A DNA stretch of 64,000 nucleotides from Ganoderma boninense (Eukaryota > Basidiomycota > Agaricomycetes > Polyporales > Polyporaceae): assembly GCA_002900995.3 (NCBI GenBank), contig PJEW03000020.1:1-64000 (forward strand), given 5' to 3'. Of the stretch, positions 1-12,857 are shown piece by piece; within the stretch, counting starts at the first letter, position 1, and the number at the start of each line of letters is the position of its first letter. The position numbers and the translations under genes were made by a program. Under the pieces are notes generated by a model. That model saw nothing but the letters and a program-made list of their open reading frames with translations, had not been told where the DNA came from and ran no database searches.

Positions 1-889
1 AGGCGGTGGCTAATTGGCTTGAGACAACGCACTACAAGACGAGAACGTGTAGGACATACCACTTCGCGCAGCAAGCCATCGACCTCAACATCGGAAAGAC
101 CCTTGTCCGCAAGAAACCGGCGTTTTGCGGCAATGTCTTCGTGTCTGACTTGTGGAGAAGTTAGGAAGGTGCGTGCTCGCTGCAGCAGCTCTGTGCGATC
201 CACAGGGGCTGGTGGCAAACTTTGGGATTGAGCGGAAGGAACGTCGGTTGGGCGGTCTGCAGAGACGTCCGCTGGAGGTTGGGGAGCAACAGGCTGAGGC
301 TGGGGCTGAGAGTCCGAGGTGCTATCGTCGCTTGGCATGCTTCGTCTCCTTTACAGAACTAGGTAGAAACAAGGGTTGCTGTGCAAGAGCGGCAGGAGGA
401 GGTCGGGACGCGGAGGGCAGGTTCAGAGTCGGTGAGAGACTGTAGATCGGACCGGAAGGAGCATAGCCGGCGGCCCGGAGGAGATGATGCATTCGAATGC
501 GCAGGGTTTGTGGCGGCGCCCTGTGTGTACGGCAGGCGGGGCGTACATGGATGAAATCAGGATTTGACACAGAGCCCCACGGCGTCTGATGCAGCGCCTC
601 ACGGCGTCTATCTCCGAGCCTCCGAGGTTTTCGGACTTGGCCTTCTCAATCTCCCTCCGGCTCCCCGGCTTCTTACTGTGCTGTTAAGGCCTACATGTAT
701 AGCATTTATCCACTTACAGGGTTGGTCAAGGTACGAGTTCGAGTGGGATAACAATGCGGCTGGCAAGCTGCGCTCACGTAACGTTAAACTCGTAATAAGC
801 GCGCGTTCGGGCCGGGACAGGGCCGGCTTGCATTCGGCAACCCGTCTCCCCCTGACCCCGAAAATTTACGCCCAGGCCCCCATCGGCCA
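1..889. other. No gene recognised
   Basis: Several open frames exist on both strands, but none shows a recognisable motif, convincing splice sites or sustained coding composition. The stretch lies upstream of the small membrane-peptide gene at 1122. Confidence 0.5.
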
Positions 890-1067
890 TTATGTAAGTG
901 AACATTGTCAGTTCAGAAAAGGAAACAATATCATACTCCCGGCGGTCTCTTGGGACACCCGCGAAATCCGTCTATGAGGTACACTGTAGACCGATTTAGT
1001 TGATTACCTAAGTAATTCTGATTCGGAATGCTGTGTTTGACTTCTTCGACAGCGCTTGAGAGACCAG
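890..1067 (+). repeat. Upstream block shared with 21611-21784
   Basis: By eye this block matches the sequence in front of the second small membrane-peptide gene. Shared landmarks, in the same order, are ttatgtaag, a gttca..aaaggaaa segment, actccc, and a run near 1019-1060 of the form tctgattc.ggatgctg followed by gacagcgc and agag. The match stops a little before each start codon and resumes inside the coding region. It looks like a retained promoter or 5' leader of a duplicated gene. Confidence 0.6.
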
Positions 1068-1121
1068 TCCCTCTCTTTCTTGCCACCACCAACACATCCA
1101 CATTGCTCATTCACCTCCAGA

Positions 1122-1475
1122 ATGTCGTCGGCAAACCTCTCCTCTCTTACCTATGAAAGCGTTTCCGGAGTTCTCGCTATCTTGATTGTAGTCTGTGGTG
1201 GATGTTATGTCATGAAACTCGTTTTACCCTACCTAGAGCGGGCGCATGAAAGGACCTTGGCTTCTCGCTACCCGGCCCGCCAAGGCACGTTGGAGATGGA
1301 GCTGGGGATGCCGGAGAATCCCGAGGCCTCAGGGACCACAGGTACGTCTGTCGATCTATCTAGATCGTTCCTCATCTCATACGCTGTTGCATTAGCTGAG
1401 GCGCCGCCAGCTGCAGGTCCGGCAGCAGTGCGTCCGATGCTTCTTCGATGTGCCAGTTCTGACGCTTCTTCATAG
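1122..1475 (+). CDS. Small single-pass membrane peptide, copy 1
   Basis: The protein is unknown and no family is recognised. The ATG at 1122 starts a peptide with a polar N-terminus, one strongly hydrophobic segment of about 20 residues (VLAILIVVCGGCYVMKLVLP, roughly residues 17-36) and a charged tail containing LERAHERTLAS. A likely intron spans 1342-1416 (GTACGT..GCAG). It is 75 nt long, a multiple of three, and has no stop, so retention would add 25 residues: about 92 aa spliced, 117 aa unspliced. A paralogue lies at 21835-22053 with the same order of features (YES, hydrophobic stretch, LE..HE..LAS). The conserved upstream block at 890-1067 and the preserved frame in two diverged copies support a real gene. 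Function unknown. Confidence 0.6.
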   Translation: MSSANLSSLTYESVSGVLAILIVVCGGCYVMKLVLPYLERAHERTLASRYPARQGTLEMELGMPENPEASGTTGTSVDLSRSFLISYAVALAEAPPAAGPAAVRPMLLRCASSDASS

Positions 1476-1639
1476 ATTTAGTTTCTCCTCGTCAAGTTCT
1501 TGGATCTCCCTCGTCCTTTACAAACCCCGGCTGCTCATACGCTTGTGTATTGTATGCTTGATTCACTCACTGTTACACGCCGATGCTAACGATTCGTTCA
1601 GGCACTCCGGAGATCGGCGCGAAGGTTCTTGACTGCGTC

Positions 1640-3780
1640 CCGGCATGTAACGCTCTCTGTGCGCCGTTCAGTATGCATATGATATGTTGAATTTAGCGTC
1701 TTTCTCCCGGTACCCTAGTTACCGATGTCACTCTGTGAAGACTCAATTAGCTTAGAAGTTATGTATAACATGCACGGGGTAGGAGGAAACTTAGCATAGC
1801 GCAATATTGTACTAGAACGAAGCAAATACCCCTTACTGTGACGTACACTACTACGGCTCTTGGCTCAGATGGTCTATATGTACAAATAAGTAGACATTCT
1901 AATATATTTTTACAACATGCTCACATTGACTGCTCAGGCTGCAACGAAGGAGAACTCGGGCTTCGAAAGTCTTGCTGGAGCCGTACAACAATCGCGAAGG
2001 AGCAGTGTTTCTTGAGCATTCCAATCTCACATACATTCTTGCGCACGCCACGCGCTGTTGCCAACCTCGCAACATCTCTGAATGGCGCTCGCCCTACATG
2101 CAACAAGAATTGGCTTGCAGTGTGTGAAAGCACATATCAACTTGCTCAAACACCCAGATGGGCACGGGCTAAGCGATGAGCAAGAGGCGGAAAGCGCCCT
2201 TGACCTGACGCACCGGCACAACACGTCTGAGTGCCACGTGTACGATAGGGAACAGAGGATGAGACGGCCGTCTACCGGTGCAGTGGTGCGTAACCCGAAT
2301 GTGGCACGGGGTAATGGTGTCGCAGCGCATTGTAGGGCGTTCAGGACGATGACGCACCACCAGTAACTGTTGACGTAGCCTTGGACACGTCGTAGTCGAA
2401 ATGCTCAGATACTACGATAGTTCCCGACCTGTAGAAGAGGAGGATATGAGCGCAGTCGCGCATGGCGTGGACTATGAAGAGTGAAGAACGGTACTTGCAG
2501 TTGAACAGCTCCACGTGTACTCGGCGAGCTGGCCTAGGCTCAGGCAGCGCTCCCTACCAGTAGGGGTAAGGGACTTCGAGGCATATATCGCGAGGAGGAC
2601 GGACCAACAGCGCGTCGCTAGACGAACCCGACACTGAGTAGTGGGAGGCGGTCGGTGGTCATGCTTTATTATCCTTCCCAAGGAACAACCTGAGCAGCTG
2701 TTCAGACCATCACCTGCAATCGAAATAAGTGTGGGCCCGGCACGGCCTTCATCAAGTGTGATGACGCCAGGGTGGTTCTCGCCGTCAGCAGAGGTGGGGA
2801 TGACGGGCTTCCCGGTGAGTTGCTCCCTAGAGGCGAGAAGGTGGCACGACGGAGAGGCTCCTTGTGGCCATCTTCAATATGGTGTCAAACTTGTTGCGGC
2901 ACGCGTGACTGGGATGTCGCTGCGGTCGCACGACGAGTGCCACGTTGTAGCCCCCGTACAGAGCCAGACGCGCCCGGCACGGATGCTAGCAGGTACGAAA
3001 CACTCGTCGGGATGGTAAGAGGTACAGGTGTTCGGTATGGAAGATAGCGTCGGCGGCGAGGAACAAGACAAAGGGGGGCGTACGAAAGGCGCACCGGTGA
3101 ACACGACATTGAAGGCCTCAGTTTCATCTTTGCCCAGGCATTGCAACCATAGAAGCTCGGCAAACGTGATGATGCCGGAAAATATGGCGTTCATCGCGAC
3201 TAGAAAAGAACGATCAAACAAAGATATAATCGGTAGGATCAGGTGTGCCGTCGCACGTTAGTACGTGGCAGATCTGGTCGCCTCCGTGGGTCTATGGGTT
3301 GGTTATAAGTGTTCTCAAAAGGCCCGGAAGCGACACGATCCGGGTCATTCACATTATACCCCGCGACCGGCCTGTGCGACTGCAAGACAGGCTTCTGTCA
3401 GCGGGATGGATATAAAAGAAGCAAGGAAGGGTCTTCCTACGATATGGCGTACTCCCTATGATCGCGTAGCGCATGGCAGCATGCCCTTTAGTGGGCTAAT
3501 ATTCATGACGGAGTAGCGGATATTCAGAAAGGTTTTTGATATCTGGGGAAAGGCGCTCCGCGTCGCAGTTTTGATCCGGGTAAATATTGGATCAGAGTGG
3601 ACCGCAGGGAACTTGTCCCGACTTGAGGCAGTCCTCAGGTGTTGGGGCGAACTTGGACCACAAGCCCGAATTGGGCGCATGTCTCTTCAAATAGACAAAA
3701 ATATGATTGTTTTCGATTCCTGTTTCTGAACAAGAGAAAGTGAATCCATAGGGAGTACAAGAAGGTCTGACTGCTACATC
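1640..3780. other. No gene recognised
   Basis: Short open frames on both strands overlap one another and show no domain, membrane or splice pattern that can be defended. Nothing repetitive was noticed. Confidence 0.5.
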
Positions 3781-3791
3781 GCGACGACGAT

Positions 3792-3992
3792 GTGCTGACC
3801 ATGGTCGCGCAATTTGTGCATGACGTCTTCAACATAGTGAAGCTTGAACCTACGTTAGTGATACGCAGTGATGAAGAGTGGAAGTCACTGCTCGACCCAG
3901 AAGGACGTCAAATGAAAACCTGTTTCATCATTGTTTGCTATCGTGCTGTACCTTGGTTTCCGCCGGAGTGGCGGCAGGGTCTCGCCGCCTGA
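3792..3992 (+). other. Coding-like fragment, VLTMVAQFVH
   Basis: A short open stretch whose first part reads VLTMVAQFVHDVF and continues through an acidic patch (SDEEWKSLLDPEGRQ). At 33003-33071 a second, otherwise different place reads VLTTIAQFVHEVF. The codon differences are conservative (V/I, D/E, N/D), which is what an old protein-coding relic would show. No family is recognised. Probably two remnants of one dispersed element. Confidence 0.25.
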
Positions 3993-4070
3993 GTGAGCTT
4001 GCGCGCTCAGACCGCGCTGTTCTGAGCTCCATTCCAGACTGCACCTGCTCGCTTGTCGAACCTCTCCTTC

Positions 4071-4100
4071 TCTCTGTCTCTGTCTCTGTCTCTGTCTCTC
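4071..4100. repeat. TCTCTG microsatellite
   Basis: Four perfect hexamers TCTCTG followed by TCTCTC. No gene context. Confidence 0.9.
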
Positions 4101-4282
4101 GACGTCATACTTGGCACTACTTGCGGTTGCCGATCAGCTGCGACTGGATGTGTTTGGCCTCGATAGAATGGTTGTCGTTGGCGGTGTTTGAGGAACGACA
4201 TGGTGAGTAGGGACGAAAATGATTTGCATGATGCGTAGCAGTAGACGGGAAGTTTTTGAGTCGGGAAGCAGGCTCAAACGCA

Positions 4283-5994
4283 CTATGAGACGGTCAGGAG
4301 TTGAAGCGCCTCAAACGGGGACAGGTGCGAGAACTCGAGGACGTAAGGTTGAGTTGACACCGTAGCTCTCTTGCATCTGGCGAAGGAAAGGCGTGACAAC
4401 CGTAGTGCCTTGTGCTGCACTTGAATAAACATGTCTTTCGTTCTCCACCAATCCCCGATGTTTGCAGAGGCGACAGATCTGATCCGGCAGTCCCGCGGAA
4501 TACGGTGAGGGGCACAGGGCAGGACCTCGACACCGAGCGGGTGCTCCAACCCCAGGAGCCGAGCCATCGCCGCCCTAGGGCAGCTCAAGGTCGAGAAAAG
4601 GAACCACCGCGAGTAGCTTCTGTGATGGAGACGAGGGCAGACGAACCTGAAGGAGCGGCAGCCGCCTTGAGGCCGTAACCGCATCCTGCAAGTGTTGGGC
4701 CGGGGAGAGTGAGAGGTCACCCATCGCCCTGTCAACGCTTGCCTCACTTAGGCCGCTGACACAATCTATATGGACGGGAACAGGCAGGGCCGCGAGAGCA
4801 TGTTGACCGCTCCGCCACGATCCCTGTTATCCGGGGGCTAGAGGCAGGGCCGCCATTTCCTGGAGTGCGAGGCGCTGGAAAGGGACCATCGGCGAGCTGG
4901 TATCTTGCGCACCATAATACAAGCTCCAATCACAGGTATCGAATAGGCCGGGTTTACGTCTCCGTGGAGGGCAGAGTTGCGAGTGTGTGCTGAGGCGGAG
5001 GAGACGGCGCAAGTACGTGTGTTACAGCTCTTCGAGGGGCCGAAGGGCGTTCGAGCAGACGTCAAGCGCGATCTTGCACCCAAAGGTCAGGTGTGATTCT
5101 AAGTGAGCGGGGGACAAGCCGCAGGCTGTGGTGGCTGGGACAATCCCAATGTGAGACTCGATTGAGAGGGCCTCAGTTCGCCGCCGCTGGGGCTGCCTGC
5201 TCTTTTCGTACATAGTGTAAGGCGAACATGTCGGCCTGTGTCGTAGAAAACATTATGTCCGTGTACTTGGTAGCGTTCCCCCAGGCAGGAGGAGCGCAGG
5301 GAAGGTCATTTGTGGGCTCGAGGTGGGATATGGGGGTGCCTCCAAGTCCAACGTCGTCCAGGTGCGGGTCGAGCCGGAAGTCCCATACTAAGAGGAGCCG
5401 CAGGACAGGGGATGCCGAGTCGCCCGTCAGAATTCCCGCCGCGGCGCGGAATATAGGGAGAGCATTCCGCTGTGTCGGACTGCTGAGGGCACAGTATGCG
5501 GAGCCAGTCGATGAGGGGCCCAGGCGCCCCCCATTGCAACAGCTTAAGCCATTGGTACGGCATTGGCTGATCCGCCGATGGGAGCGCGTTGGTGAGATCG
5601 AGGAAGACGACGTAGAGTGTCCTGTTAGCCTGGCGCGCTTTTTTCGACAAGGGTACGAAGTACAGAGGCAATATTGGTCGTGCGATGGCCTTTCGGAGGC
5701 CGTTCTGGCTGGCTGGGATGCAGCCCGTGGACTGGCCCATCTGCGGAACCGGCGATCGATGAGTAAAGTCAACGCTTTGAGGAAGCAACTCACGAGATCA
5801 ATCGTGCGGTAGCTAGCTGCTCGTGTTGTAAAGGCGGGGGGCTGATGTCTTTGAATGCCAACATGTGAGATGACTGTGTCCAACAACGTAGAGCGCTGTT
5901 GTCTGCTAACCTGAATTGGACCTCCATTAACAGACAGCTCGCCGTATATGTGGTTGAAGAGGCTGTGAGAGAAGGACGTGGTGCAGTTCCTCAT
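4283..5994 (-). pseudogene. Broken Tad-like LINE reverse transcriptase
   Basis: A non-LTR reverse transcriptase relic read on the minus strand across several frames. Near 5620-5480 one frame gives TLYVVFLDLTNALPSAD and PLIDWLR, the motif A region with the catalytic FLDLT. Near 5437-5400 another frame gives GILTGDSASPVL, corresponding to motif B. It is followed by ISHLEPTNDL near 5300, where the YADD-type motif C should be and is degenerate. Further on, LTFGCKIALDVCSNALRPLEE and TYLRRLLRLSTHSQL (about 5150-4970) fit the thumb/connection region of this Agaricomycete family. Frameshifts and stops separate the pieces, so no active protein is possible. No target-site duplication or poly(A) tail was identified. 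Confidence 0.75.
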
Positions 5995-5999
5995 CTAGC

Positions 6000-8580
6000 T
6001 CGGTTGCGACGAGTGGGAGGGTGGTGCAAGTCCGCACGGTGGGAAATGACGTCAAAAGTTTTTAAACAAGGCTCGCCTTCCTATCCTGGCGTTCCCGAAC
6101 ATCAGGCGCCTCTCTTGTCCCTCTTGCCCTCTCGATTCGACTGTCTCTGTCCTTGTCGCTGGACGTTTCTGTCCCAGCGAACTCTCTACTGTCGCCTTCT
6201 CGTTCCGCCATGCTGCTCCGTGAGATTCCTTTTTTGTTCCGGACTCCACGTCAATGCTCAGACCGCACTGTTAGACTGTGCAGTGCACCCAAGTGGCACA
6301 CACCCTCGCAAGCATTCAGTGGAGGTGACCGACCATTTGTCTCGATCCATCCCCAATGGTGCATTCTTCTCCTCTGGATCTTCTCCATCCTGGCTGCAGT
6401 TTTACGGGCCTATACCGAAACATGCCGGGTGCGTGTATCCGACACAATTCGCCCTGGCAAGCGCGCTCACCTCCCACCGCGTTCAGTGCCACGCCTGTAC
6501 AAACTGACGCCATGGCTTGCGCCCAGGGAACATCCACTTACGTCCTGTCTGGCATTGCGCCTGTCAATCTGGCTCTCAACAACGTATATCACGTACACCA
6601 CATCCGCCTGGGCCTCCCCAGGTCACCGCTTGCTATCTCCATAACGTGCTGGTTGTGTTTCCTCGCCCTCGTGCTCCTCTACTGCGGCTCGCAAGCGCAC
6701 CGAGGAACGGGATGTGGGCAGGCTTCCAGCCCGTGCTCGTGCTCCACACTTCACTTATTATTTTAGAAAAAGCCGATTGCTTCTTTGCCTCATGCGCCTC
6801 CGACTCGTCGTCCACAAGTCCCGATAGTATCGAAAGGTGGAGGGTCTTTGGAATGCATCGGCGTCATTGATCTTGCCATGTAGTGTACATGTTCGTGGGT
6901 CTGGGCGTCATCATCCCACGCTGATGGGGGCTGGTGAATACCAAATGTATGGCTGGCGAAGTCGCCGAACCGGTGCGCTTATATTCAAGTACCGTGTCTG
7001 ATCAAGTACCGTGTCTGACTTTGCTTAAGGTATGCATCTTCCTCCTCCCCCCTCTCTCTCTTCGGCGCCGCTGAATGGAATGGGACAGAAGATTTCAGAA
7101 AATAATCGCGTTCAATCAGCCCGGAATGGCTCTAATGCGTTCAGTTGCGGTAAGTCCGGATACAGACTGGACAGATTCCTGACGACGACTCCCAGAGCAG
7201 CAGAGTTTCAACTCAGAGCCTCTGTACTTCAAAATGACCAGGACGTCCTAGAGGGACGATCGAGCATGAGTGGAGGACTCACTGGAAGGACGACAGTGGA
7301 AGAATGCCGAGATTGCCGGAAGATTGAGAATCATGGAAAGGTCCTCCCATGCCGGGCAGCTACACGTGTTAAAAGCCCGCGGAAGCGAGCAGGTACCCGT
7401 CTGCGGACAGACTCGCCAAGGGAAACTTGCTTGGAGGGCGCACGGCAGGCGCGGTCGGGTGAATGAAACTTCCAAAAGTCAAATGTGCAGTGTATGTATG
7501 TGAACGAGTACCACCAGGCCACCATTGGATGTTGGCTGCTGAACTAAGACTTGGGGTCAGGGCTGGAGGCTTTCGGTGTGATTCGCCCCATGATGCATGT
7601 AACCCACGCCTTAGCGTCCTGTTTCTTATATTCGGCCCGCGGTCCCGGACAGGCTCGAGATGCGAAAGGCGGGCGCCCACTCTCGAATTGCCAGTGTCGC
7701 TCCAGCCAAAGTGCTCACGGGAGGCTCTTGCTCGTTTCATAGGCAATGCCTCAGATATGCCCACTACGGGCGCGGGTTGGTAGCCTCCACGGGCTGCACG
7801 CGAGTTCAGGTCAGAACACAAAACATTAGGTAATGAACGGGAAGCATGAGCTGGAGGAAGGAAAATAGCGGCACCACTACCTTTCGAAGTCGGGTCCGGC
7901 TACGCTTCTTTTCCCCTAGGCTACTCAGGCTGGTTCCTTGGGGCTATGGCCCCATCATTAGGACCCCTCCCCCACATCCGCACCGCTGCGCACCCATCGC
8001 CAGGAGGTGTACAGTCGCTACGCCTAGGACGCCAATACTCCGCTTCTAACTCGATACAGTTTCTGGATCCGGGCGCTATGGCACATCGACCGCCAACTAG
8101 ATTGCCCATTGAATGCCTGGCAGCAGACGTGCAACCGGCTGGCATCCCACGTATCTGTGTAGACTGTACTCACCAGGCTTGCCAGTTCAACCTACATGTC
8201 ACACCCGTGCATGTGCATGATCTCCCAACCTTATCAGACACCTCCTTCCCCAGTGGGCAATAGGACCGGTGTCAGCCGCCCTGGTGCATAATATCTTCAT
8301 CGCCAGCCTGTGTGAGCCTTATCCATGCAGGTGTATGCGGTCCAGATAATCTGTGCTTATTTGCCACCTCTCGAATTGTCGTTACGGCAAAACTTACCGG
8401 TGAGGCCAGCCATGGTATACTAATCTCAGCCTGGTGGCATAGGTCTGCAGTCGACCCGGTTAGGCTGTACCACCATTGTTAATTTCTTTCCTCTCGGTTC
8501 ATCGCGCTGCGGTCTCGGATAAGATACCAGATATGGCCAAAGCCAATCATTCGTTGGTCGCAGCCTTACAAGATTCAATG
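6000..8580. other. No gene recognised; small tandem duplication inside
   Basis: Open frames on both strands compete and none carries a recognisable motif. The only structure noticed is the 17-bp tandem duplication at 6985-7018. This may be flanking debris of the LINE. Confidence 0.45.
6985..7018. repeat. 17-bp direct tandem duplication
   Basis: TCAAGTACCGTGTCTGA occurs twice head to tail (6985-7001 and 7002-7018) without a mismatch. It could be a footprint of excision or replication slippage. Confidence 0.9.
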
Positions 8581-8683
8581 CACATACAAAACTCTATTAA
8601 CGAGACGACAGCAGGCTGGAGGACCGGAGAGCATTCGGGTTGCCACCTGCAGCTTGTAGCAGAGCTCGTTCAAACCAGTGTCC

Positions 8684-10340
8684 TCATCCCTGCCTCTGCC
8701 GGCGACGCTCCGCCATAAGCAGCGCGAAGTCATCCTCCTCATTATCCACAAGACACTGACTGGTTGACGGAGTGGCCGGAGGAGCCCGATTCTTGAAGAC
8801 CTGTCTGTTGGACTGTGAGAAGAGTGGTTCCAAATATAAGTGCAGTAACGAGGGGAGTACATACAAGTTCCACCACTCGAGTGTAGACACAAGCCATTCG
8901 CTGTCGAGGTCAGACAGAGAGTTGTACAATGCGAAGGAAGAAGTCTTCAGCGTTGATTTGGCCATCGAGGACATCCCATTCATCTTGAGCGTTGAGAAGG
9001 TAACGAGCCTGTGGTGAAGCCGACATAAGCACAGGAGTGAGTGTGTGAACATACGATCACGTACTTGCACAGCTGCATATCCTAAAGTCCGGGGGGTGAC
9101 GGCGAACAAGTTGTTCGAGCCTTGCCTAGCTCGCACGGCCTTTCGTTTAAGGGCCGATGATGGTGAGGTAAATATGTGGCGATAGACCTTGAGGGTCTAG
9201 TAAGATGGAGGAATTAGAGTACACGTTGGAAATGATTCACTGTGTGGTACGATCATAGCCGAGTGGGTCAGCGAAAAGAAAAGATGGCCATGCACGGGCT
9301 ATGACAGGGGGGCCCGTCGGTGGTCCGGCAAGAAGCTGAGCACATGTACTGTTGTGGGCGGCGGTCAAAATGCGTGATTGGATTACGAAGTGATTCAACA
9401 TACCCGGTCGGATCCTGGCCATACCGAAGCCGGTATCGAGCAGGGCACAGATGCTTTCCATTCAGTGATCTCATTGTTAAATTCGAGGCGAACCTTGCCG
9501 GTAGGAAGGATGAGGTGCTGGAGAGGACAGGTAGCATCCTCGAAGTCGACAAGGAAGTAAAGACCATGAGTGGCCTTCAGACTGCTCGTGTCATCGGGGC
9601 GACACTGTCGCTGCAAAACATCCATCTAACGGCTCACAGCTATTCAATAGCGCAATGATATCGTAGTGGTACGTCAAACATACCATGGTGACCAGCTTAA
9701 TGAACTGGACAGGGTCGACTTGAAGATTGTCGGCGGTGTCGCGGAAGCCGGGAACGAGGTCGAGAATAGCGAAGTAGGCCTTCTCATACATCTCACGCTT
9801 GTCATTGGGCCTAATGTAGCATGTCTGAGGGATGCAGTTGAGGGGGCATATTGAGGGGGACAACGAAAGGATACAACTCACAGAGCTTCGACGGCTGCAT
9901 CCTGCTCCAAGTCCCCTAACCCATCATCACCCTCTCCATCTTCGAGGGCAAGGGCAGCCCAAATGTCTGCTTGGATGCCGACTCTGAAGACAAGCGGAAT
10001 GTCCAGGAATGGATCGATCGCACGAGGGAGCCAGCGAGCTGCCTTGCGGTATTGCTCGAGGTCATTGACCTTGTTGGAGGTGACATAAATGCATAGTCAG
10101 CTCGCAGTGCTCGAAATGTACGCACCGCTGCTTCTTCTTCCGACGGGAACGTTACTCCCCGAGAAGAGAGATGATTTGCTCGACACGGCGTTTGTGGGCA
10201 GTAGCGAGAATCGCCAGTGCAGCAGCCGGGGGATTTGGCTGGCCAGCTGGGTGAGTTGAATTATCTGCGGTCCCTGGCGACAAATTGGCAGGTTCCTGAG
10301 TCTGAGACATAGGAGGTAGAGGAGTAGTGGAATGAGGAGA
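8684..10340 (-). pseudogene. Frameshifted DUF6698-like gene
   Basis: Reading right to left, the pieces are: a start near MSQTQEPANLSPGTADN; an exon with YRKAARWLPRAIDPFLDI ending at a GTGAGT donor near 9880; REMYEKAYFAILDLVPGFRD; then LKATHG, GKVRLEFNNEITEWK and, in a shifted frame, LCPARYR; then AWPSFLFADPLGYD; VYRHIFTSPSSALKRKA; LGYAAVQ; and finally SEWLVSTLEWWN and QVFKNRAPPATPSTS, with a C-terminus ending AERRRQRQG. This order (N-terminal helices, RGFNxxxTGRLLCP-like block, WPxFLY block, IFTSPSSA, WWNxQVF) is how I remember the Agaricomycete family annotated as DUF6698. At least two frame changes break it, so it is either a decayed copy or affected by sequence errors. A second member lies at 52571-54300. 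Molecular function is not known. Confidence 0.55.
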
Positions 10341-10469
10341 GAAAAAGATGATGGAGGCTGGGTCTGAGTGGCGACCGACTCGATGTTCAAATACCACCGT
10401 CTGGCGGGTCCCCGTCGTTCAAGTTCCGTCGTGTAGCTCCTCTGACTCAGGGACTGGGGGAGCAATGCC

Positions 10470-11338
10470 GATGGGGAGCGGGTATTACCTTAGCGTGTGC
10501 CATCATCAAGGTAACATCGACGGACGGTAATGCAAGGACTCGGACTAGTAGCGTTGGCCACAGGAACGCAGCTGGATAAGAATATTTGTCAAGCACTAAT
10601 CAGATTCGTTAACATGCTCAAAAACATGGCTGTCTCACAACACCTACAGGTGGGACGTACACTGGCATCTGTCCTGCATGGTTGGAAAGTTGAAGCCATC
10701 CCGTGCTAGTGGAGGTATCTGTACTGCTATTTGGTTCAGGGGCCTTTGCGGCAGAGAAAGCATAACGACATACTACTGTACACACCTGAGAATGTTTCCG
10801 TGCTCAGTTCGATTTTTGCGATCAGGAGGTGCCCAGGACATCTGCTGTCTGGTCCTGCCGCTGTGTCGTCCACGATTTCCGTGTTTCAGCACTCTCAGAC
10901 TCCTGGACACTGACAACAAGCTCACCATCGGGCCTTCGACGGTCTCCAATTGACGAAGCATCCTTGATCAGAAAGGTCAGCTGGCATGCTGTCCAAGTCT
11001 AAGTATCATGTATGTCGGTGCGGTGAGGGCCTACGAGAGTTGAAGGTTGTATGGTTAGTACAGCAGTGGTGGCACCGGTGGCTGCGAAGGAAGAGGACTC
11101 GCAGCCTTAGAGGTCGGGGAGAATGTCTCAGTCATCAAACAGTGCCAGCTGGCGGAAGGTATCAAGGTACATGCGCATGGCTGCTGCTGTGCGAGACTCC
11201 GAAGCAGCTGAGTCGGCGCTCCATGGCATCTGAGTTCTATGGGGACCTGCAAGCGCCTCAGCTTCTCCCTCGGCCTGTCTCCCACCCATGCATAGACATA
11301 CCACCTCCTAACGCTTCCAAGGCCACTCCCTTCTTGTT
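10470..11338. other. No gene recognised
   Basis: Mixed short frames only. The stretch separates the DUF6698-like relic from the Plavaka fragment. Confidence 0.45.
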
Positions 11339-12632
11339 ATGTCGCGCTTGTGTATATACTTGCTGGCTGTTCTATTTGTCACTATGCCACTCGGTCTCAA
11401 GGCTTTCATTTGCTCCTGTTCTTCAGGGTTCGACACGCGCCGGGCATTGTCTATCCATCAAGCCAGTTGTACGCAGGGTGCAGCGTCCGGACAACTCACG
11501 TCTCTACTGCGAAAACGCAAAGCTGCCAAGGATCGAGCCATAGTGGTGAAGATACAAGCCCGCGAAGATCGAGCAGCGTCAGAGCGGGAGCGTGAAGAAG
11601 TGCGAGTTGCACGAGAGGCAGAAGTGTTGGACACAGAGGTGCGTAGACGAATTGACAGCTTTAGTTCATAGAGCATCCCCTCATTGCGATATCAGGGCTT
11701 TGAGTATCCTGATGTACCTTGCATATCCTCCTCGATGACAACCCTTGGAGCTGTCCAGCCTCAGGTTGGCTCTTTTCACAGCGGCCGGAGCGATGACTGC
11801 TTGAACAAGTTGAGCCTCCACCCCCACCCACCCTCGACGCCCACTCGTGCTCGACCGCCTCCAGAGGCTCAAATACCATACACCTTCGTCCATCTCGTCT
11901 TCCGACGCACCACTCGATCCTCTGACACCCAAGTCCGCCCCTTTTCCGATCCCCATGAATCGACAGCACCGTTGTGCCATTCAGCTTCCTCTCCCCCAAC
12001 CTCCACCACCACCCCTCCTCCCCACAAATGTTTACTCCTCTAACGATGTGCCTGAGGAGCCCGACAACAACTACGAAGATCGCGAAGTCGACGGGTCTGG
12101 TCTCTACCGCTCATACTTCATCGCGCCCACGATCGTTCCAGATGATACACCCTTGGAGGACGAGCCATGCGATGCTCCCACGTTTGCTGTCGAGGGTGCG
12201 TTGAGTCTAGCATGGTGGGCGGGATTTGGACACACTGCTCTCGAAGCTGCGACACGAACGGGACGCGCCGCGCTCGACTCTACGCTCGACACTACAACCC
12301 ACTCTGTCTATTACCCCTTCCAGAGTTCCACTACGTTCCGCCTTATGCATTGGTTCTATACTGGATCAAGCATGAAATCCCTTGCCGAGTTGGATCGTCT
12401 TGTCAACGAGGTTTTCTTGGCAGAGGATTTCGATCGCGAGGACCTCCGCAATTTCAGCGCCACGACGGAGGCTCACCGGCTCGACAACGCGGTTGACAAG
12501 GCAGACTCTGCACAACCAGAGCACCTCAAGGCAGCCGATGGGCCCCGTCCTCCGAGTCTCAGTCCGCCCATCAGCTCTCCCGCTCTTACATCCACCCCTC
12601 CTCCGACCCAGCTATCCCTTCCCGCGAAATGA
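11339..12632 (+). pseudogene. Plavaka-type transposase, N-terminal fragment
   Basis: The first exon reads KAFICSCSSGFDTRRALSIH with a following ASC, a single zinc-knuckle/C2H2-like start typical of Plavaka (CACTA-like) transposases. A basic helical stretch follows (RKRKAAKDR, EREREEVRVAREAEV). A donor near 11639 and acceptor near 11697 join it to a Pro/Ser-rich linker, then to an exon from about 11850 with YYPFQSSTTFRLMHWFY and ELDRLVNEVFLAEDF, the conserved segment before the catalytic DDE domain. The open frame ends at 12632 in Pro-rich sequence and no catalytic domain follows, so this is a 5' fragment. A different Plavaka N-terminus lies at 54600-55730. Confidence 0.65.
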
Positions 12633-12857
12633 TACACTCGCTGCTTCGGACCGCCACAACATGCGAGCACGTGTTTGCAGCCATCCACTCGCTCAAGGCC
12701 GATGAGTCCGACTTCGCCAAAGACGGTGAAGCTATTATGCCTCACAGCCCGGGGAACGACCATTGAAGCCTCCCGCCTTCTACGCTTGACAGGTTGCCAG
12801 GAAGACACGGTTCACATGTGCGTTACGTCGTTACTGTGTCGCTGAATTACCTCATAG

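Noticed and set aside
5228..5812. 194-codon plus-strand open frame
   Set aside because: Antisense of the LINE reverse transcriptase motifs, which are on the minus strand.
4283..5994. RIP-like mutation as the cause of LINE decay
   Set aside because: The breaks seen are mainly frameshifts; a C-to-T bias could not be measured without an intact reference copy.
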